Source of the DNA: an uncultured Alphaproteobacteria bacterium
Lineage (GTDB): Bacteria; Pseudomonadota; Alphaproteobacteria; CAAGCB01; CAG-977
Reading direction: 5' to 3'
Assembly: GCA_934277945.1 (NCBI GenBank)
Contig: CAKQWA010000001.1
Coordinates: 124,001 to 188,000, forward strand
Length of the DNA stretch: 64,000 bases
In this document: positions 9,409 to 17,439 of the stretch, piece after piece
Layout: the number at the start of each line of letters is the position of its first letter
How positions within the stretch are numbered: position 1 is the first letter of the stretch
Position numbers and translations under genes: made by a program
The notes under the pieces: model-generated
Told to the model about the DNA's origin: nothing
What the model saw: the letters and a program-made list of their open reading frames with translations, nothing else
Databases searched by the model: none

Positions 9409-10146
9409 TTATTCGCTTTCAAGGGCTTTTTGCCGCAAGGGGATGTTCGACAACTGGTCGAGCGTGAAGTTCATGCCCGTTTCGGATTGCGGGGTTTTGC
9501 CGGAAAAGCGGTCGGTGTAAGCCTGTTTTTGCTCCAAAGCCTTTGTCCAGCGGCGCGATTCGTAATAATCTTTCTGCAAGCCGTGCATCCCCTGCGCGTA
9601 AAACATGGACAGCGCGGTTTGCGCGTTCGTGTCGCCCAGTCTTGCCGCTTTTTTGTACCAGTACAGCGCCCGATTGAACTTGCCCCGTCCGAAATAGCCG
9701 CGTTCATACCACAGCGCGAGCGTCGTCATGGCTTCGGTGTCGCCCTCTTGCGCGGCTTTTGAGATGTATGTGTGCGCCAAAGGGATGTCCTGCGGGACGA
9801 CGGTGCCGTCCATGTACAATAAAGCCATTGTGAACAGCGCGGGCGTGTAGCGCAATTCTCCGGCGCGGCGGTAGTAGGATATGGCGTTGGAAACGTCTTT
9901 CGGCACGCCGTAGCCGTTGATGTACATATTGCCCAGCACGAACATCGCTTCGGGAATGCCCGCTTCTTCCGCCTTTAAGAAAGCGGACAGCGCTTTGCCG
10001 TAATTTTTGCGGTCGTAGGCTTTCAAGCCCGCTTCCATGTATTCGACCGGCGAGTGCCGCGCGTTTTTAATCAGGACGCCGGATGCGGCGAGAACGCATA
10101 TCGCGACGGGCAAAATCAGGTTTTTTGAAAAAAAAGGCAGACGCAT
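9409..10146 (-). CDS. Membrane-anchored or exported Sel1-repeat protein
   Basis: The 245-residue product has one N-terminal hydrophobic helix (about 9-27) without a clear cleavage site, then a TPR-like unit and about four Sel1 repeats (FVLGNMYINGYGVPKDVSNA, FTMALLYMDGTVVPQDIPLA, TTLALWYERGYFGRGKFNRA, TALSMFYAQGMHGLQKDYYE). It probably faces the periplasm. It is the first gene of a two-gene minus-strand operon with the Sel1 protein at 7900-9408 and is divergent from murL. A scaffold or regulatory role in the envelope is a reasonable inference for this repeat class, not shown. Confidence 0.85.
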   Translation of the reverse strand: MRLPFFSKNLILPVAICVLAASGVLIKNARHSPVEYMEAGLKAYDRKNYGKALSAFLKAEEAGIPEAMFVLGNMYINGYGVPKDVSNAISYYRRAGELRYTPALFTMALLYMDGTVVPQDIPLAHTYISKAAQEGDTEAMTTLALWYERGYFGRGKFNRALYWYKKAARLGDTNAQTALSMFYAQGMHGLQKDYYESRRWTKALEQKQAYTDRFSGKTPQSETGMNFTLDQLSNIPLRQKALESE

Positions 10147-10219
10147 CGCTAAAATTCCCTGTTCAAAATCGCCCTATATGTTAAATCGTGCGCGAAATAA
10201 AGTCCAGCGGCAAAAGAAT

Positions 10220-10248
10220 TTGAATGTGTCTTGCTTTTTTGCTATCAT
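10220..10248 (+). promoter_or_regulatory. Promoter of the murL-murD2-dapL-dapF operon
   Basis: TTGAAT at 10220, 17-base spacer, TATCAT at 10243, preceded by TGC (extended -10). It lies 26 bases upstream of the murL GTG start. Confidence 0.6.
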
Positions 10249-10274
10249 TCTTGCCGCAAAAAAAGGGGTGACAA

Positions 10275-11609
10275 GTGTTTGAACGTTCCGCCGTTAAAAG
10301 TTTCAGATTCACGGACTGCCGATTCGATTTTTCGACAATGACCGCCGTTTTGTCCTACGCGTTCGACGACGCCGTGTTTTTCGACGAAACGTTCGCCTAC
10401 AAGCGCGTGCCCGTGTCCGCCTTTCACCGCAAGGAAGCCGTCGAAACCATGCTCCGCCTGCTGCACTTCGCCGCCGGCGTCAGTTATTACAAGGCGTGCC
10501 TGCCCGAAAAAATCGTTTTGGAAAAAACGCAAATGTCGCGGGCGGAATCCCTGTTTTTCAAAGATTTTTACGAAAAGGGGCTGGGCGAGTTCTCTTTTAA
10601 AAACAACGTTCCCGTGCACGTCGAATTTCCGTTCAGCCCGAACCGGCGCACCGTTGTCGGCAATCCGTGCGATTTGTCCAAAAAAACGGTCGTGCCCGTC
10701 GGCGGCGGCAAGGATTCGATTGTCACGATCGAAACGCTGAAAAGCGCGGGGTTCGCGCCGACGTGCATCAGCGTCAACCGTCCGCGCGCGATTTGCGAAA
10801 CGATTGAAGCGTCGGGACAGCCGTACATCGAAATCGAGCGCAAAGTGTCCCCCGAATTGATTAAATTGAACGAAGACGCGCAAAACAACGGCGTTTTGAA
10901 CGGACACGTCCCCGTGACCGGCATTTTGGCGTTCGCAATGGCTTTGGGCGCGGTTTTGTACGATTATTCCGATATTTGTATGTCGTGCGAACGCTCGGCG
11001 AACGTCGGCAACACGCAATTCGACGGCAGGACGGTCAATCATCAGTGGAGCAAATCTCTGGAATTCGAGGAATTGTTTTCCTTGCTGATGAAAGCCTATC
11101 TGCCGGATTTGCGCTATTTTTCGCTGTTGCGCCCGCTGTCCGAACTGGCGATTGCCAAAAATTTCGCCGCGACGACGAAATACGACGCGGTGTTCACCAG
11201 TTGCAACAAGGCGTTCAAACTCGACGAAGCCAAAAGAATCGACCATTGGTGCGGCAACTGCGACAAATGCCGCTTCGTGTTTTTGGCTTTGGCGCCGTTT
11301 ATGAAAAAAGAGCGTCTGTTGAACATCTTTAAATGCAATCCGCTGAACGATCCTTTGCAACTGTCCGGATTCCGCCGTCTGACAGGCATGGAAGCGTTCA
11401 AGCCGTTTGAATGTGTCGGCGAAATCGAAGAATCCGTCTGCGCGTTCGACATGATTAAAAACAAACCCGAATGGAAGGACGACGTCGTCGTCAAAGTGCT
11501 GTCCAACGCGCTGATGCCGCCTTATGACAAGGATAAAATCTTCGCGCTGTCCGACAGGCACGCCGTCCCGCAGGAATATCAAAATGCTTTCGAATTCTTT
11601 AAAGAATAA
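10275..11609 (+). CDS. murL: UDP-MurNAc-L-Ala-L-Glu epimerase MurL
   Basis: In Xanthomonas, MurL uses ATP to epimerise the terminal L-Glu of UDP-MurNAc-L-Ala-L-Glu to D-Glu, replacing glutamate racemase. The 444-residue product carries an ATP-pyrophosphatase-like loop GGGKDS (143-148) and a C-terminal cysteine cluster HWCGNCDKCRFVFLALAPF (C326, C329, C332), both features I associate with this family. The GTG start at 10275 has AAGGGG six bases upstream. The next gene, overlapping by 26 bases, is a MurD-type ligase, as in the known MurD2-MurL pair. That linkage supports the assignment strongly, though no activity can be read from sequence. Confidence 0.88.
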   Translation: MFERSAVKSFRFTDCRFDFSTMTAVLSYAFDDAVFFDETFAYKRVPVSAFHRKEAVETMLRLLHFAAGVSYYKACLPEKIVLEKTQMSRAESLFFKDFYEKGLGEFSFKNNVPVHVEFPFSPNRRTVVGNPCDLSKKTVVPVGGGKDSIVTIETLKSAGFAPTCISVNRPRAICETIEASGQPYIEIERKVSPELIKLNEDAQNNGVLNGHVPVTGILAFAMALGAVLYDYSDICMSCERSANVGNTQFDGRTVNHQWSKSLEFEELFSLLMKAYLPDLRYFSLLRPLSELAIAKNFAATTKYDAVFTSCNKAFKLDEAKRIDHWCGNCDKCRFVFLALAPFMKKERLLNIFKCNPLNDPLQLSGFRRLTGMEAFKPFECVGEIEESVCAFDMIKNKPEWKDDVVVKVLSNALMPPYDKDKIFALSDRHAVPQEYQNAFEFFKE

Positions 11610-12846
11610 AGCGACCGTTTACGGAAAAGGTCTTGAAGGCGCCGCCGCCGCCGATTTTCTGACTCGGCTCGGCTGCAACGTCGAAATCGTGTGCGACCCG
11701 CTCGACAAGGCGCTGGACGGCGTGGTCGTCAAATCCCCCGGCGTCAGCCTTTACCGCGACGACGTGAAAAAAGCCGCGCAAAACGGCGTCGTGTTCACGT
11801 CCGGCACGAACTTGTTTATGGAATACTGCGCCGGACTTGAAAAACGCCCCGTTTTAATCGGCGTGACCGCGACCAAGGGCAAAAGCACGACGTCGACGCT
11901 GATCGCGCATCTTTTGAACGCGCTGGGGCATAAAACGGCTTTGGGCGGCAACATCGGAAAGCCCGTCGTTTCCTACGCGTTCGAGGCGCAAAATTACGAT
12001 TTCGTCGTGGACGAGATTTCCAGTTATCAGGCGGCGGATTTGAAACACGGCTTCGACGTGTGCGCCGTTTTGAACCTGTATCCCGAACATATCGACTGGC
12101 ATTTGACGCACGAAAATTACTATCACGACAAACTGAACATCCTGCGCGTGCGCAAGGACGGGCAAAAAGCGGTTTTGAACGCGCAAAACGACCGCCTGCG
12201 CGCCATGACGCAAAACGAAAAAGACGTCGTTTTCTATAACGACGGCGCGGGCGTGCATCTTCAAGACGGAATGTTTTACGACGGCGAAACGCCTTTGTTT
12301 GAAACAAGCGTTCTGCATTTGCGCGGGGAACACAATCTGGAAAACGCGTGTGCCGCTTTGACCGTTTTGAAAATTCTGGGATTCGATTTGAAGCAAACGC
12401 GCGCCGGACTGGAATCGTTTCGGGCTTTGCCTCACCGCTTGCAGCCTTTGGGCGAAAAAAAAGGCGCGCTGTTCGTCAACGACAGCATTTCGACGACGCC
12501 GGAAACGGCGATTGCCGCCATGGAAGCGTTCGCGGGCAAAAAAATCGCGCTGATCGCCGGCGGGTACGACCGCAAGCAAGAATATGCGGATTTGGCGGCG
12601 TACATCGCCAAGCGCGGCGACGTGACGGTCGTGACGGTTCCGTCGACGGGGCATCGCTTGGCGCAGGCGGTGCGTGACGCGGGCGCGAAAGCCTATGAAG
12701 CGTCGGATTTGCCGAGCGCGGTCGACGTCGCGGTTTGTCTGAACGCGGACGTCGTTCTGCTTTCCCCCGCCGCGCCCAGTTATGATTTTTACAAGAATTT
12801 CGAGGAGCGGGGAACGCTGTTCAAAGCCTGCTTCGACAGGATATGA
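11584..12846 (+). CDS. murD2: UDP-MurNAc-L-alanine--L-glutamate ligase (MurD2 type)
   Basis: Mur ligase of 420 residues. It shows the N-terminal Rossmann-like UDP-binding domain (SPGVSLYRDDVKKAA), the ATP-binding loop GVTATKGKSTTSTLIAHLL with GNIG downstream, the DEISSYQ motif, the LNLYPEHIDWH motif, and the C-terminal NDSISTTPETAIAAMEAF domain. By sequence alone it is MurD-like; its fusion in one operon with murL indicates that it adds L-Glu rather than D-Glu. ATG 11584 overlaps murL by 26 bases; the open frame reaches back to 11524 within murL. It is followed after 24 bases by dapL. Confidence 0.87.
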   Translation: MLSNSLKNKATVYGKGLEGAAAADFLTRLGCNVEIVCDPLDKALDGVVVKSPGVSLYRDDVKKAAQNGVVFTSGTNLFMEYCAGLEKRPVLIGVTATKGKSTTSTLIAHLLNALGHKTALGGNIGKPVVSYAFEAQNYDFVVDEISSYQAADLKHGFDVCAVLNLYPEHIDWHLTHENYYHDKLNILRVRKDGQKAVLNAQNDRLRAMTQNEKDVVFYNDGAGVHLQDGMFYDGETPLFETSVLHLRGEHNLENACAALTVLKILGFDLKQTRAGLESFRALPHRLQPLGEKKGALFVNDSISTTPETAIAAMEAFAGKKIALIAGGYDRKQEYADLAAYIAKRGDVTVVTVPSTGHRLAQAVRDAGAKAYEASDLPSAVDVAVCLNADVVLLSPAAPSYDFYKNFEERGTLFKACFDRI

Positions 12847-12870
12847 GTTTTATTTGCAAAGGAGTGTCTT

Positions 12871-14070
12871 ATGGTCGGTGCCAATGAAAATTATCTGAAA
12901 TTGTCTTCCAACTACCTGTTTAAAAGAATCGGGCAGGAAATCGCCGCGTTCAGACAAAAAAATCCGTCCGCCGAAATTATCAGCCTCGGCATCGGCGACG
13001 TGACGCAGCCGATTCCCGCCGTCTGCATTGACGCGATGAAAAAAGCCGCCGACGAAATGGGCGACGCGGCGACCATGCGCGGCTATGCTCCCGACGCGGG
13101 ATACGCGTTTTTAATCGACGCGATTTTGAAAAACGATTACGCGGCGCGCGGCGTTTCTTTGGACGCGGACGAAATTTTCGTCAGCGACGGGGCGAAATGC
13201 GACGTCGGCAACATTCAGGAAATTTTCGCGCAGGACGCGCTTGTCGCCGTGCCCGACCCCGTGTATCCGGTCTACCGCGACACGAACATCATGGCGGGAC
13301 GGGAAATCGAATATCTGCCGTGCCGCGCCGAAAACAATTTCGCGCCCGCTCTGCCCGAAAAAAGCGCGGGATTGATTTATCTTTGCTCGCCGAACAACCC
13401 GACGGGCGCGGCGCTGACGAAAGACCGGCTGGCGCAATGGGTCGCCTACGCGCGCGAACATGACGCCGTCATCATTTTTGATTCGGCGTACAAGGAATAC
13501 ATCTCCAATCCCGCCATTCCGCACAGCATTTACGAAATTGACGGGGCGAAAGAAGTTGCGATCGAACTGCGCTCGTTTTCCAAAACGGCGGGCTTTACGG
13601 GCGTGCGCTGCGCCTACATGGTCGTGCCCAAGGAAATCAAACTGAAAGCGGCGGACGGTTCGACCGTCTTGGCGAACGCTTTGTGGCGCCGCCGCCATTC
13701 CACGAAATTCAACGGCGTGGCGTACGTCGTCCAGCGCGCCGCCGAAGCCGTTTATTCGCCGGAAGGCAAAAAACAGGTCGCGGCGATGGTCGGCTATTAC
13801 ATGAACAACGCCAAAATGATTTACGACGGCTTGAAAGCCAAAGGATTCACCGTGTTCGGCGGCGTCGACGCGCCGTACATCTGGCTGAAAACGCCGCAGG
13901 GCGTGTCTTCCGAAGACTTCTTCAAACTGCTTTTGGAAAAGGCGCATCTGGTCTGCACCCCCGGCAGCGGATTCGGCGCGTGCGGCGAGGGATACGTCCG
14001 TCTGACAGCGTTCGGCTCGAAAGAAAACACGCAAAAGGCGGTCGCCCGCATCGGAGATTTGGCGTTATGA
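12871..14070 (+). CDS. dapL: LL-diaminopimelate aminotransferase DapL
   Basis: PLP enzyme converting tetrahydrodipicolinate directly to LL-diaminopimelate, with glutamate as amino donor. The 399-residue protein is full length. Family-specific stretches are clear: NENYLKL at the N terminus, GIGDVTQP, the MRGYAPDAGYAFL region, CSPNNPTGA, and the PLP lysine K238 in SFSKTAGFTGVR, followed by RRRHSTKFNGVAYVVQRAAE. RBS AAAGGAG lies six bases before ATG 12871. It shares ATGA with dapF. Most alphaproteobacteria make DAP by the succinylase route, so this is an uncommon alternative in the class. Confidence 0.95.
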   Translation: MVGANENYLKLSSNYLFKRIGQEIAAFRQKNPSAEIISLGIGDVTQPIPAVCIDAMKKAADEMGDAATMRGYAPDAGYAFLIDAILKNDYAARGVSLDADEIFVSDGAKCDVGNIQEIFAQDALVAVPDPVYPVYRDTNIMAGREIEYLPCRAENNFAPALPEKSAGLIYLCSPNNPTGAALTKDRLAQWVAYAREHDAVIIFDSAYKEYISNPAIPHSIYEIDGAKEVAIELRSFSKTAGFTGVRCAYMVVPKEIKLKAADGSTVLANALWRRRHSTKFNGVAYVVQRAAEAVYSPEGKKQVAAMVGYYMNNAKMIYDGLKAKGFTVFGGVDAPYIWLKTPQGVSSEDFFKLLLEKAHLVCTPGSGFGACGEGYVRLTAFGSKENTQKAVARIGDLAL

Positions 14071-14888
14071 AATCCGTTAAATTCGTTAAAATGGACGGAC
14101 TCGGCAACGATTTCGTCATTATCGACAACCGCGACGGCAAAACCGTCCTGACGCCCGAAGAAATCGTCAAAATCGGCAACCGCAAAACCGGCGTCGGCTT
14201 CGACCAGTTGATTGTCATTGAAAAATCGGACAAGGCGGACGCGAAAATCCTGTTTTTCAACGCGGACGGGTCGACGGCGGGCGCGTGCGGCAACGGCACG
14301 CGGTGCGCGTCGAAACTGATGATGGACGAATCGGTGCGCGACGCGTGGGATTTTGAAGCGCCGAGCGGATCTTTGCTGAAAGCGAGCCGCGAAAAAGGCG
14401 CGTCAATCGTCACCGTCAACATGGGAAAGCCGCGTTTGGCGTGGAACGAAATTCCTCTGGCGAAAGAAACGGACACGCTGTTTGTGGAAAATCTGCACGG
14501 CGAACTGCCCGCCGCGTGCGCGGTGTCAATGGGCAATCCGCACGCCGTTTTCTTTGTCGAGGACGCCGAAAAAATCGACATTGAACGGCTGGGCGCGCTG
14601 ATGGAGCGGCATCCCGTCTTTCCGGACAGGGCGAACATTGAATTCGCGCAGATTGTTTCCCCTGATTTAATCCGTATGCGCGTGTTCGAGCGCGGCGCGG
14701 GCGTGACCGAAGCGTGCGGCAGCGGGGCTTGCGCGACGCTGGTGGCGGCGGTGCGGCGCAAATTGAACGCGGGGCGCGCGGAAATCAAAATGGACGGCGG
14801 CTCTTTGTTCATTTCGTATAAAGAGGGCGGCGACGTTTATATGACGGGCGAAACGCACAAGGCGTTCGACGGCGTGCTGTATGTGTGA
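14067..14888 (+). CDS. dapF: Diaminopimelate epimerase DapF
   Basis: Converts LL-DAP to meso-DAP, the wall crosslinking residue and lysine precursor, in the cytoplasm. The 273-residue protein has the two catalytic cysteines: C74 in GACGNGTRC and C217 in EACGSGACA, with the N-terminal KMDGLGNDFVIID signature. Start ATG 14067 is inside the ATGA shared with dapL; the longer open frame is a dapL shadow. Directly coupled DapL and DapF form a two-step route from tetrahydrodipicolinate to meso-DAP. Confidence 0.96.
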   Translation: MKSVKFVKMDGLGNDFVIIDNRDGKTVLTPEEIVKIGNRKTGVGFDQLIVIEKSDKADAKILFFNADGSTAGACGNGTRCASKLMMDESVRDAWDFEAPSGSLLKASREKGASIVTVNMGKPRLAWNEIPLAKETDTLFVENLHGELPAACAVSMGNPHAVFFVEDAEKIDIERLGALMERHPVFPDRANIEFAQIVSPDLIRMRVFERGAGVTEACGSGACATLVAAVRRKLNAGRAEIKMDGGSLFISYKEGGDVYMTGETHKAFDGVLYV

Positions 14889-14892
14889 AGTA

Positions 14893-14921
14893 TTGACATA
14901 ATGTTATTTTTGCGATAACAA
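14893..14921 (+). promoter_or_regulatory. Weak candidate promoter downstream of dapF
   Basis: TTGACA at 14893 is a perfect -35 match; 17 bases later is TAACAA, a poor -10 match. The AT-rich stretch differs from the flanking coding DNA. Confidence 0.3.
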
Positions 14922-14950
14922 TATGATATTACCGCTCTATGCGGAAAGTC

Positions 14951-14983
14951 AAAACCTCTGTCTGAAAAGGCGGAGGTTTTTTT
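14951..14983 (+). terminator. Rho-independent terminator, or leader attenuator
   Basis: CCTCTGTC (14955-14962) pairs with GGCGGAGG (14969-14976) using two G-U pairs, loop TGAAAA, followed by seven T. It could end the murL-dapF transcript. Because a promoter-like TTGACA lies just upstream and a RBS and ORF follow at once, it could also attenuate the next gene. Confidence 0.7.
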
Positions 14984-14999
14984 ATGAAAGGAAAATGTG

Positions 15000-15338
15000 A
15001 TGAATTGGAGCGAATTTGTAGATTTTTGGAATCGGACAAAGGACATATATGATGAAAAAAGAGATGATGGGGAAAAACATCGAGAAGTCGCGTGCCGTGC
15101 CGCACAACTGGGAAAAGAAATGGAAAGAGGAGTGCGATATCTAGGGTATGCCAAAGAGTATGTTGATAAAGCATATAAAAAATCTACGCCACACCTTCGG
15201 GAAAAATGGGGTGGCGCGGAAGCCATAGATGCGGATTCTGAAAAAGATTTGAAAAACAACGAAATAGGTTTTTCTTTGGGACGCGGAAATCCGCGCGGCG
15301 ATTGCCGCGAACTGTCGAAACGGCAGAAAAGTCGATAA
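15000..15338 (+). CDS. Hypothetical protein
   Basis: Possible 112-residue protein beginning MNWSEFVDFWNRTKDIYDEK, with AAAGGAAA six bases before ATG 15000. It is highly charged, with no signal peptide or membrane segment, and probably alpha-helical over most of its length; the C terminus (about 85-112) is disordered-looking. I recognise no family. Codon choice (ATA, AGA, TTG, GAT) is more AT-leaning than in the neighbours, which hints at a recent arrival or a non-gene. It sits directly after a terminator-like hairpin. Confidence 0.4.
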   Translation: MNWSEFVDFWNRTKDIYDEKRDDGEKHREVACRAAQLGKEMERGVRYLGYAKEYVDKAYKKSTPHLREKWGGAEAIDADSEKDLKNNEIGFSLGRGNPRGDCRELSKRQKSR

Positions 15339-15369
15339 TCGAAAGATATGTGTGAAAAAGGAAGAAAAG

Positions 15370-15378
15370 TGCTATACT
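15370..15378 (+). promoter_or_regulatory. Extended -10 promoter element
   Basis: TGC followed by TATACT, 34 bases before the ATG at 15412. No good -35 box is visible; TGn-type promoters often lack one. Confidence 0.4.
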
Positions 15379-15411
15379 TTTCTTCCCGATTACCACGTAA
15401 AAAGGTTTTTT

Positions 15412-15825
15412 ATGTCATCGAAATGTTTGGCGGGTTTGTTTTCCGTCCTGATTTTACCGCTTGTTTTTACCGTGTTCTTTTTCGCGTATTTGCTTGTTTC
15501 CTGTTTTTTCATGCGGGAATTTGACGGTATTCCATATCTTGCCGCCTGTTTTCTTTTATTTGTGTTTTTGACGGCTTTAAGCGTTTTTCTGTTTTTCAAA
15601 CGGCGTAAAAATTTATGTGCGAGGGTTTGTTTTTACGGGATGTGCCTGCCTTTTTTGACGTTGTCGTGGGTTGCCGGATACGAAATGTATATGCATCCGA
15701 ACGTGTGGCAGGACGAACCTTATGACGACGACGAAAAAATATGTTCGGAAAAAGGGGGCGTTTTTAAAACGTATGCGTTAAGATACGGAACGTATTGCGA
15801 TTTTTCAGGCAAAGGAAAGGAATAA
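15412..15825 (+). CDS. Small multi-pass membrane protein, unknown
   Basis: The 137-residue product has about three or four hydrophobic helices (roughly residues 4-30, 38-62, 70-90) and a C-terminal polar part with two cysteines (CSEKGG and YCDFS). ATG 15412 is chosen because AAAAAGG lies six bases upstream; the open frame extends back to 15352 but starts there without a RBS and overlaps the likely promoter. No family recognised. It is followed three bases later by another small membrane gene, so the two are probably cotranscribed. Confidence 0.6.
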   Translation: MSSKCLAGLFSVLILPLVFTVFFFAYLLVSCFFMREFDGIPYLAACFLLFVFLTALSVFLFFKRRKNLCARVCFYGMCLPFLTLSWVAGYEMYMHPNVWQDEPYDDDEKICSEKGGVFKTYALRYGTYCDFSGKGKE

Positions 15826-15828
15826 TCG

Positions 15829-16119
15829 TTGAAACAGGGGATTGCTTTTACGGTGTTTGCCGCGCCCGCTTTGGCGATGTCCGCGTGTTTTGCGGCGAAC
15901 GGCGGCGCGCACGGGTATGCTTCGGCGGCGTTGAGCCTTCTTGCCGTTTTGTTTTTTCTTTTGCGCGGCAAGTTCAAAACGTGCATGGTTTTGTTCTTTT
16001 TGTTTTCCGTGCCGTATTTCGCTTTGGCGGATTCCTACGCCGTTTTCATGCTGTTTGCGCCCGAAATGCTGACGATGAAAAGCGATGCGCCGCCACCCCC
16101 GACCGCGCAAACAAAATAG
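15829..16119 (+). CDS. Small hydrophobic protein, unknown
   Basis: Possible 96-residue protein with TTG start at 15829 and a GGAA-type RBS inside the end of the preceding gene. It has about three hydrophobic segments (3-22, 28-45, 49-75) and a short proline-rich tail. No motif is recognised. It lies between the preceding membrane gene and a strong terminator at 16126, which supports it being the last gene of a short transcript. Confidence 0.5.
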   Translation: MKQGIAFTVFAAPALAMSACFAANGGAHGYASAALSLLAVLFFLLRGKFKTCMVLFFLFSVPYFALADSYAVFMLFAPEMLTMKSDAPPPPTAQTK

Positions 16120-16125
16120 CCAAGA

Positions 16126-16151
16126 AAAAAGCCTTCAACCGAAGGCTTTTT
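16126..16151. terminator. Bidirectional rho-independent terminator
   Basis: AAAAAGCCTTC pairs with GAAGGCTTTTT around loop AACC. The A run on one side and T run on the other let it serve both the plus-strand small genes and the minus-strand RDD gene. Confidence 0.85.
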
Positions 16152-16159
16152 CGTTTTTG

Positions 16160-17359
16160 TCATTCCGTCTGACCGGCGCGCTCCCGTTCGGCGCGCTCGT
16201 TTTCGATGATTTCCGCGCCGATGTCGTCGTCGTACTCCGTGAAATCTTCGTCCATGGCGGCTTCATCGTCCGCTTCGTCGCCGAAATCGCCCGTTTTCAG
16301 TTTTTCCAAAGCCTGATAGAACTCCTCGGTCTGTTCGACGTAGGAAAGGAATCTTTCCTGCAATTCGGGCGAATCGAAAACGGGTTCGCCGTCGACGATT
16401 TTATATTTGCCGAACGATTCTTTGAAAAATTCCATAATCTTTGTTTGCAGGCTCAAACGGATTTGTTGCAGCATTGAAAACATCATCACGCGGCGTTTTT
16501 GCGCTTCAATGGCGGCGGTGAACATCTGTTGCGCTTTCGGGTCGGAGATTTTTGCGACTTTTTGCATGAATTCGTCTTGCTCTTGCAGATATTTGTCCTG
16601 AAAAGCCTTCGTGATTTCAAAGCCTTTCTGCAAATCCGCCAGCGACGAGTCGATTTGCTCCGTCGAGTTCAGTTTGTCCGCGTCGAAAATGTTTTTCCCG
16701 TACGGTTCCAAAGCCATGGAATAACTTTGCAGAAAAGCGTTTTCGTCGGGCAAATCGGGGAAACTCGCCGCTTGTCTGTACGTTGAAATCATGCCGTAGG
16801 CGATGGTCGCGTAGAAGATGAGCAGGACGATTTTGAACGCGATCGGGAAATTGCCGGTCTGCACGCGCGACGAATCGTCCCAAGCGAACGATTTGACGCG
16901 GCGGTAGCGGTACAGCCAGAACAGCGGGGCGATCAGGGAGATGTACGGCAAAAACAGCCACATTCCTTTGAAAAACACCGTCCAAGCGCGGCGCAAAGAC
17001 GCTTTGTACGTCAATTTTTCACCGTTTTCGTCCGTGACGGTCAAGCCCGCCAGCCATTTGCCCAAAGTCGTTTTGAACAGGCAAATCAGGCTTGCTTCGA
17101 CAAAGACGTACACGACGAACATCGCGTACATGAAGATGAACAGGGAAAACGGCATATTGAAAAACGCGCCCAGCGTTTCGTTTTGCGTTTCGTAAGTGTG
17201 GCGCAACAGTAAAAACAGCGCCGTGACGGACAGCATCCCCCAGACGATGTAGTCGGTCAGGCGCGCGACGACGCGGCGCGTCACGGAGGCGTTGACGCAG
17301 GCGCACAGCGGACAGCGGCGTTTTTGTCCGCCATCGGTTTGATTTTCGGTTTCGGTCAT
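16160..17359 (-). CDS. RDD-family membrane protein with acidic tail
   Basis: The 399-residue product begins with a cysteine-bearing cytoplasmic segment (CPLCACVNAS, about 16-25), then an RDD domain: RRVVARLTDYIVWGM, a second helix, KTTLGKWLAGLTVTDENGEK and further helices to about residue 205. The C-terminal half (about 210-380) is a long charged helical region, probably coiled coil, ending in a very acidic stretch. RDD proteins are often transporters or envelope factors of unknown substrate. The CxxC at the N terminus could bind a metal. Start at 17359 has GGAG upstream and a good promoter at 17390-17418. Confidence 0.75.
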   Translation of the reverse strand: MTETENQTDGGQKRRCPLCACVNASVTRRVVARLTDYIVWGMLSVTALFLLLRHTYETQNETLGAFFNMPFSLFIFMYAMFVVYVFVEASLICLFKTTLGKWLAGLTVTDENGEKLTYKASLRRAWTVFFKGMWLFLPYISLIAPLFWLYRYRRVKSFAWDDSSRVQTGNFPIAFKIVLLIFYATIAYGMISTYRQAASFPDLPDENAFLQSYSMALEPYGKNIFDADKLNSTEQIDSSLADLQKGFEITKAFQDKYLQEQDEFMQKVAKISDPKAQQMFTAAIEAQKRRVMMFSMLQQIRLSLQTKIMEFFKESFGKYKIVDGEPVFDSPELQERFLSYVEQTEEFYQALEKLKTGDFGDEADDEAAMDEDFTEYDDDIGAEIIENERAERERAGQTE

Positions 17360-17389
17360 GGCGTTTCTCCAAAGTTGTGTGTTACAGGC

Positions 17390-17418
17390 AGAATACTCTT
17401 TTCGGGCTTTTTTGTAAA
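17390..17418 (-). promoter_or_regulatory. Promoter for the RDD gene
   Basis: On the minus strand, TTTACA (17418-17413), 17-base spacer, TATTCT (17395-17390), 31 bases before the start codon. Confidence 0.55.
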
Positions 17419-17439
17419 TTACGTCTTTATGACGCGCCG

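Noticed and set aside
14984..15055. 23-codon open frame starting right after the hairpin at 14951-14983
   Set aside because: Has an ATG but no RBS of its own and no peptide features; possible leader peptide, but nothing supports it over chance.
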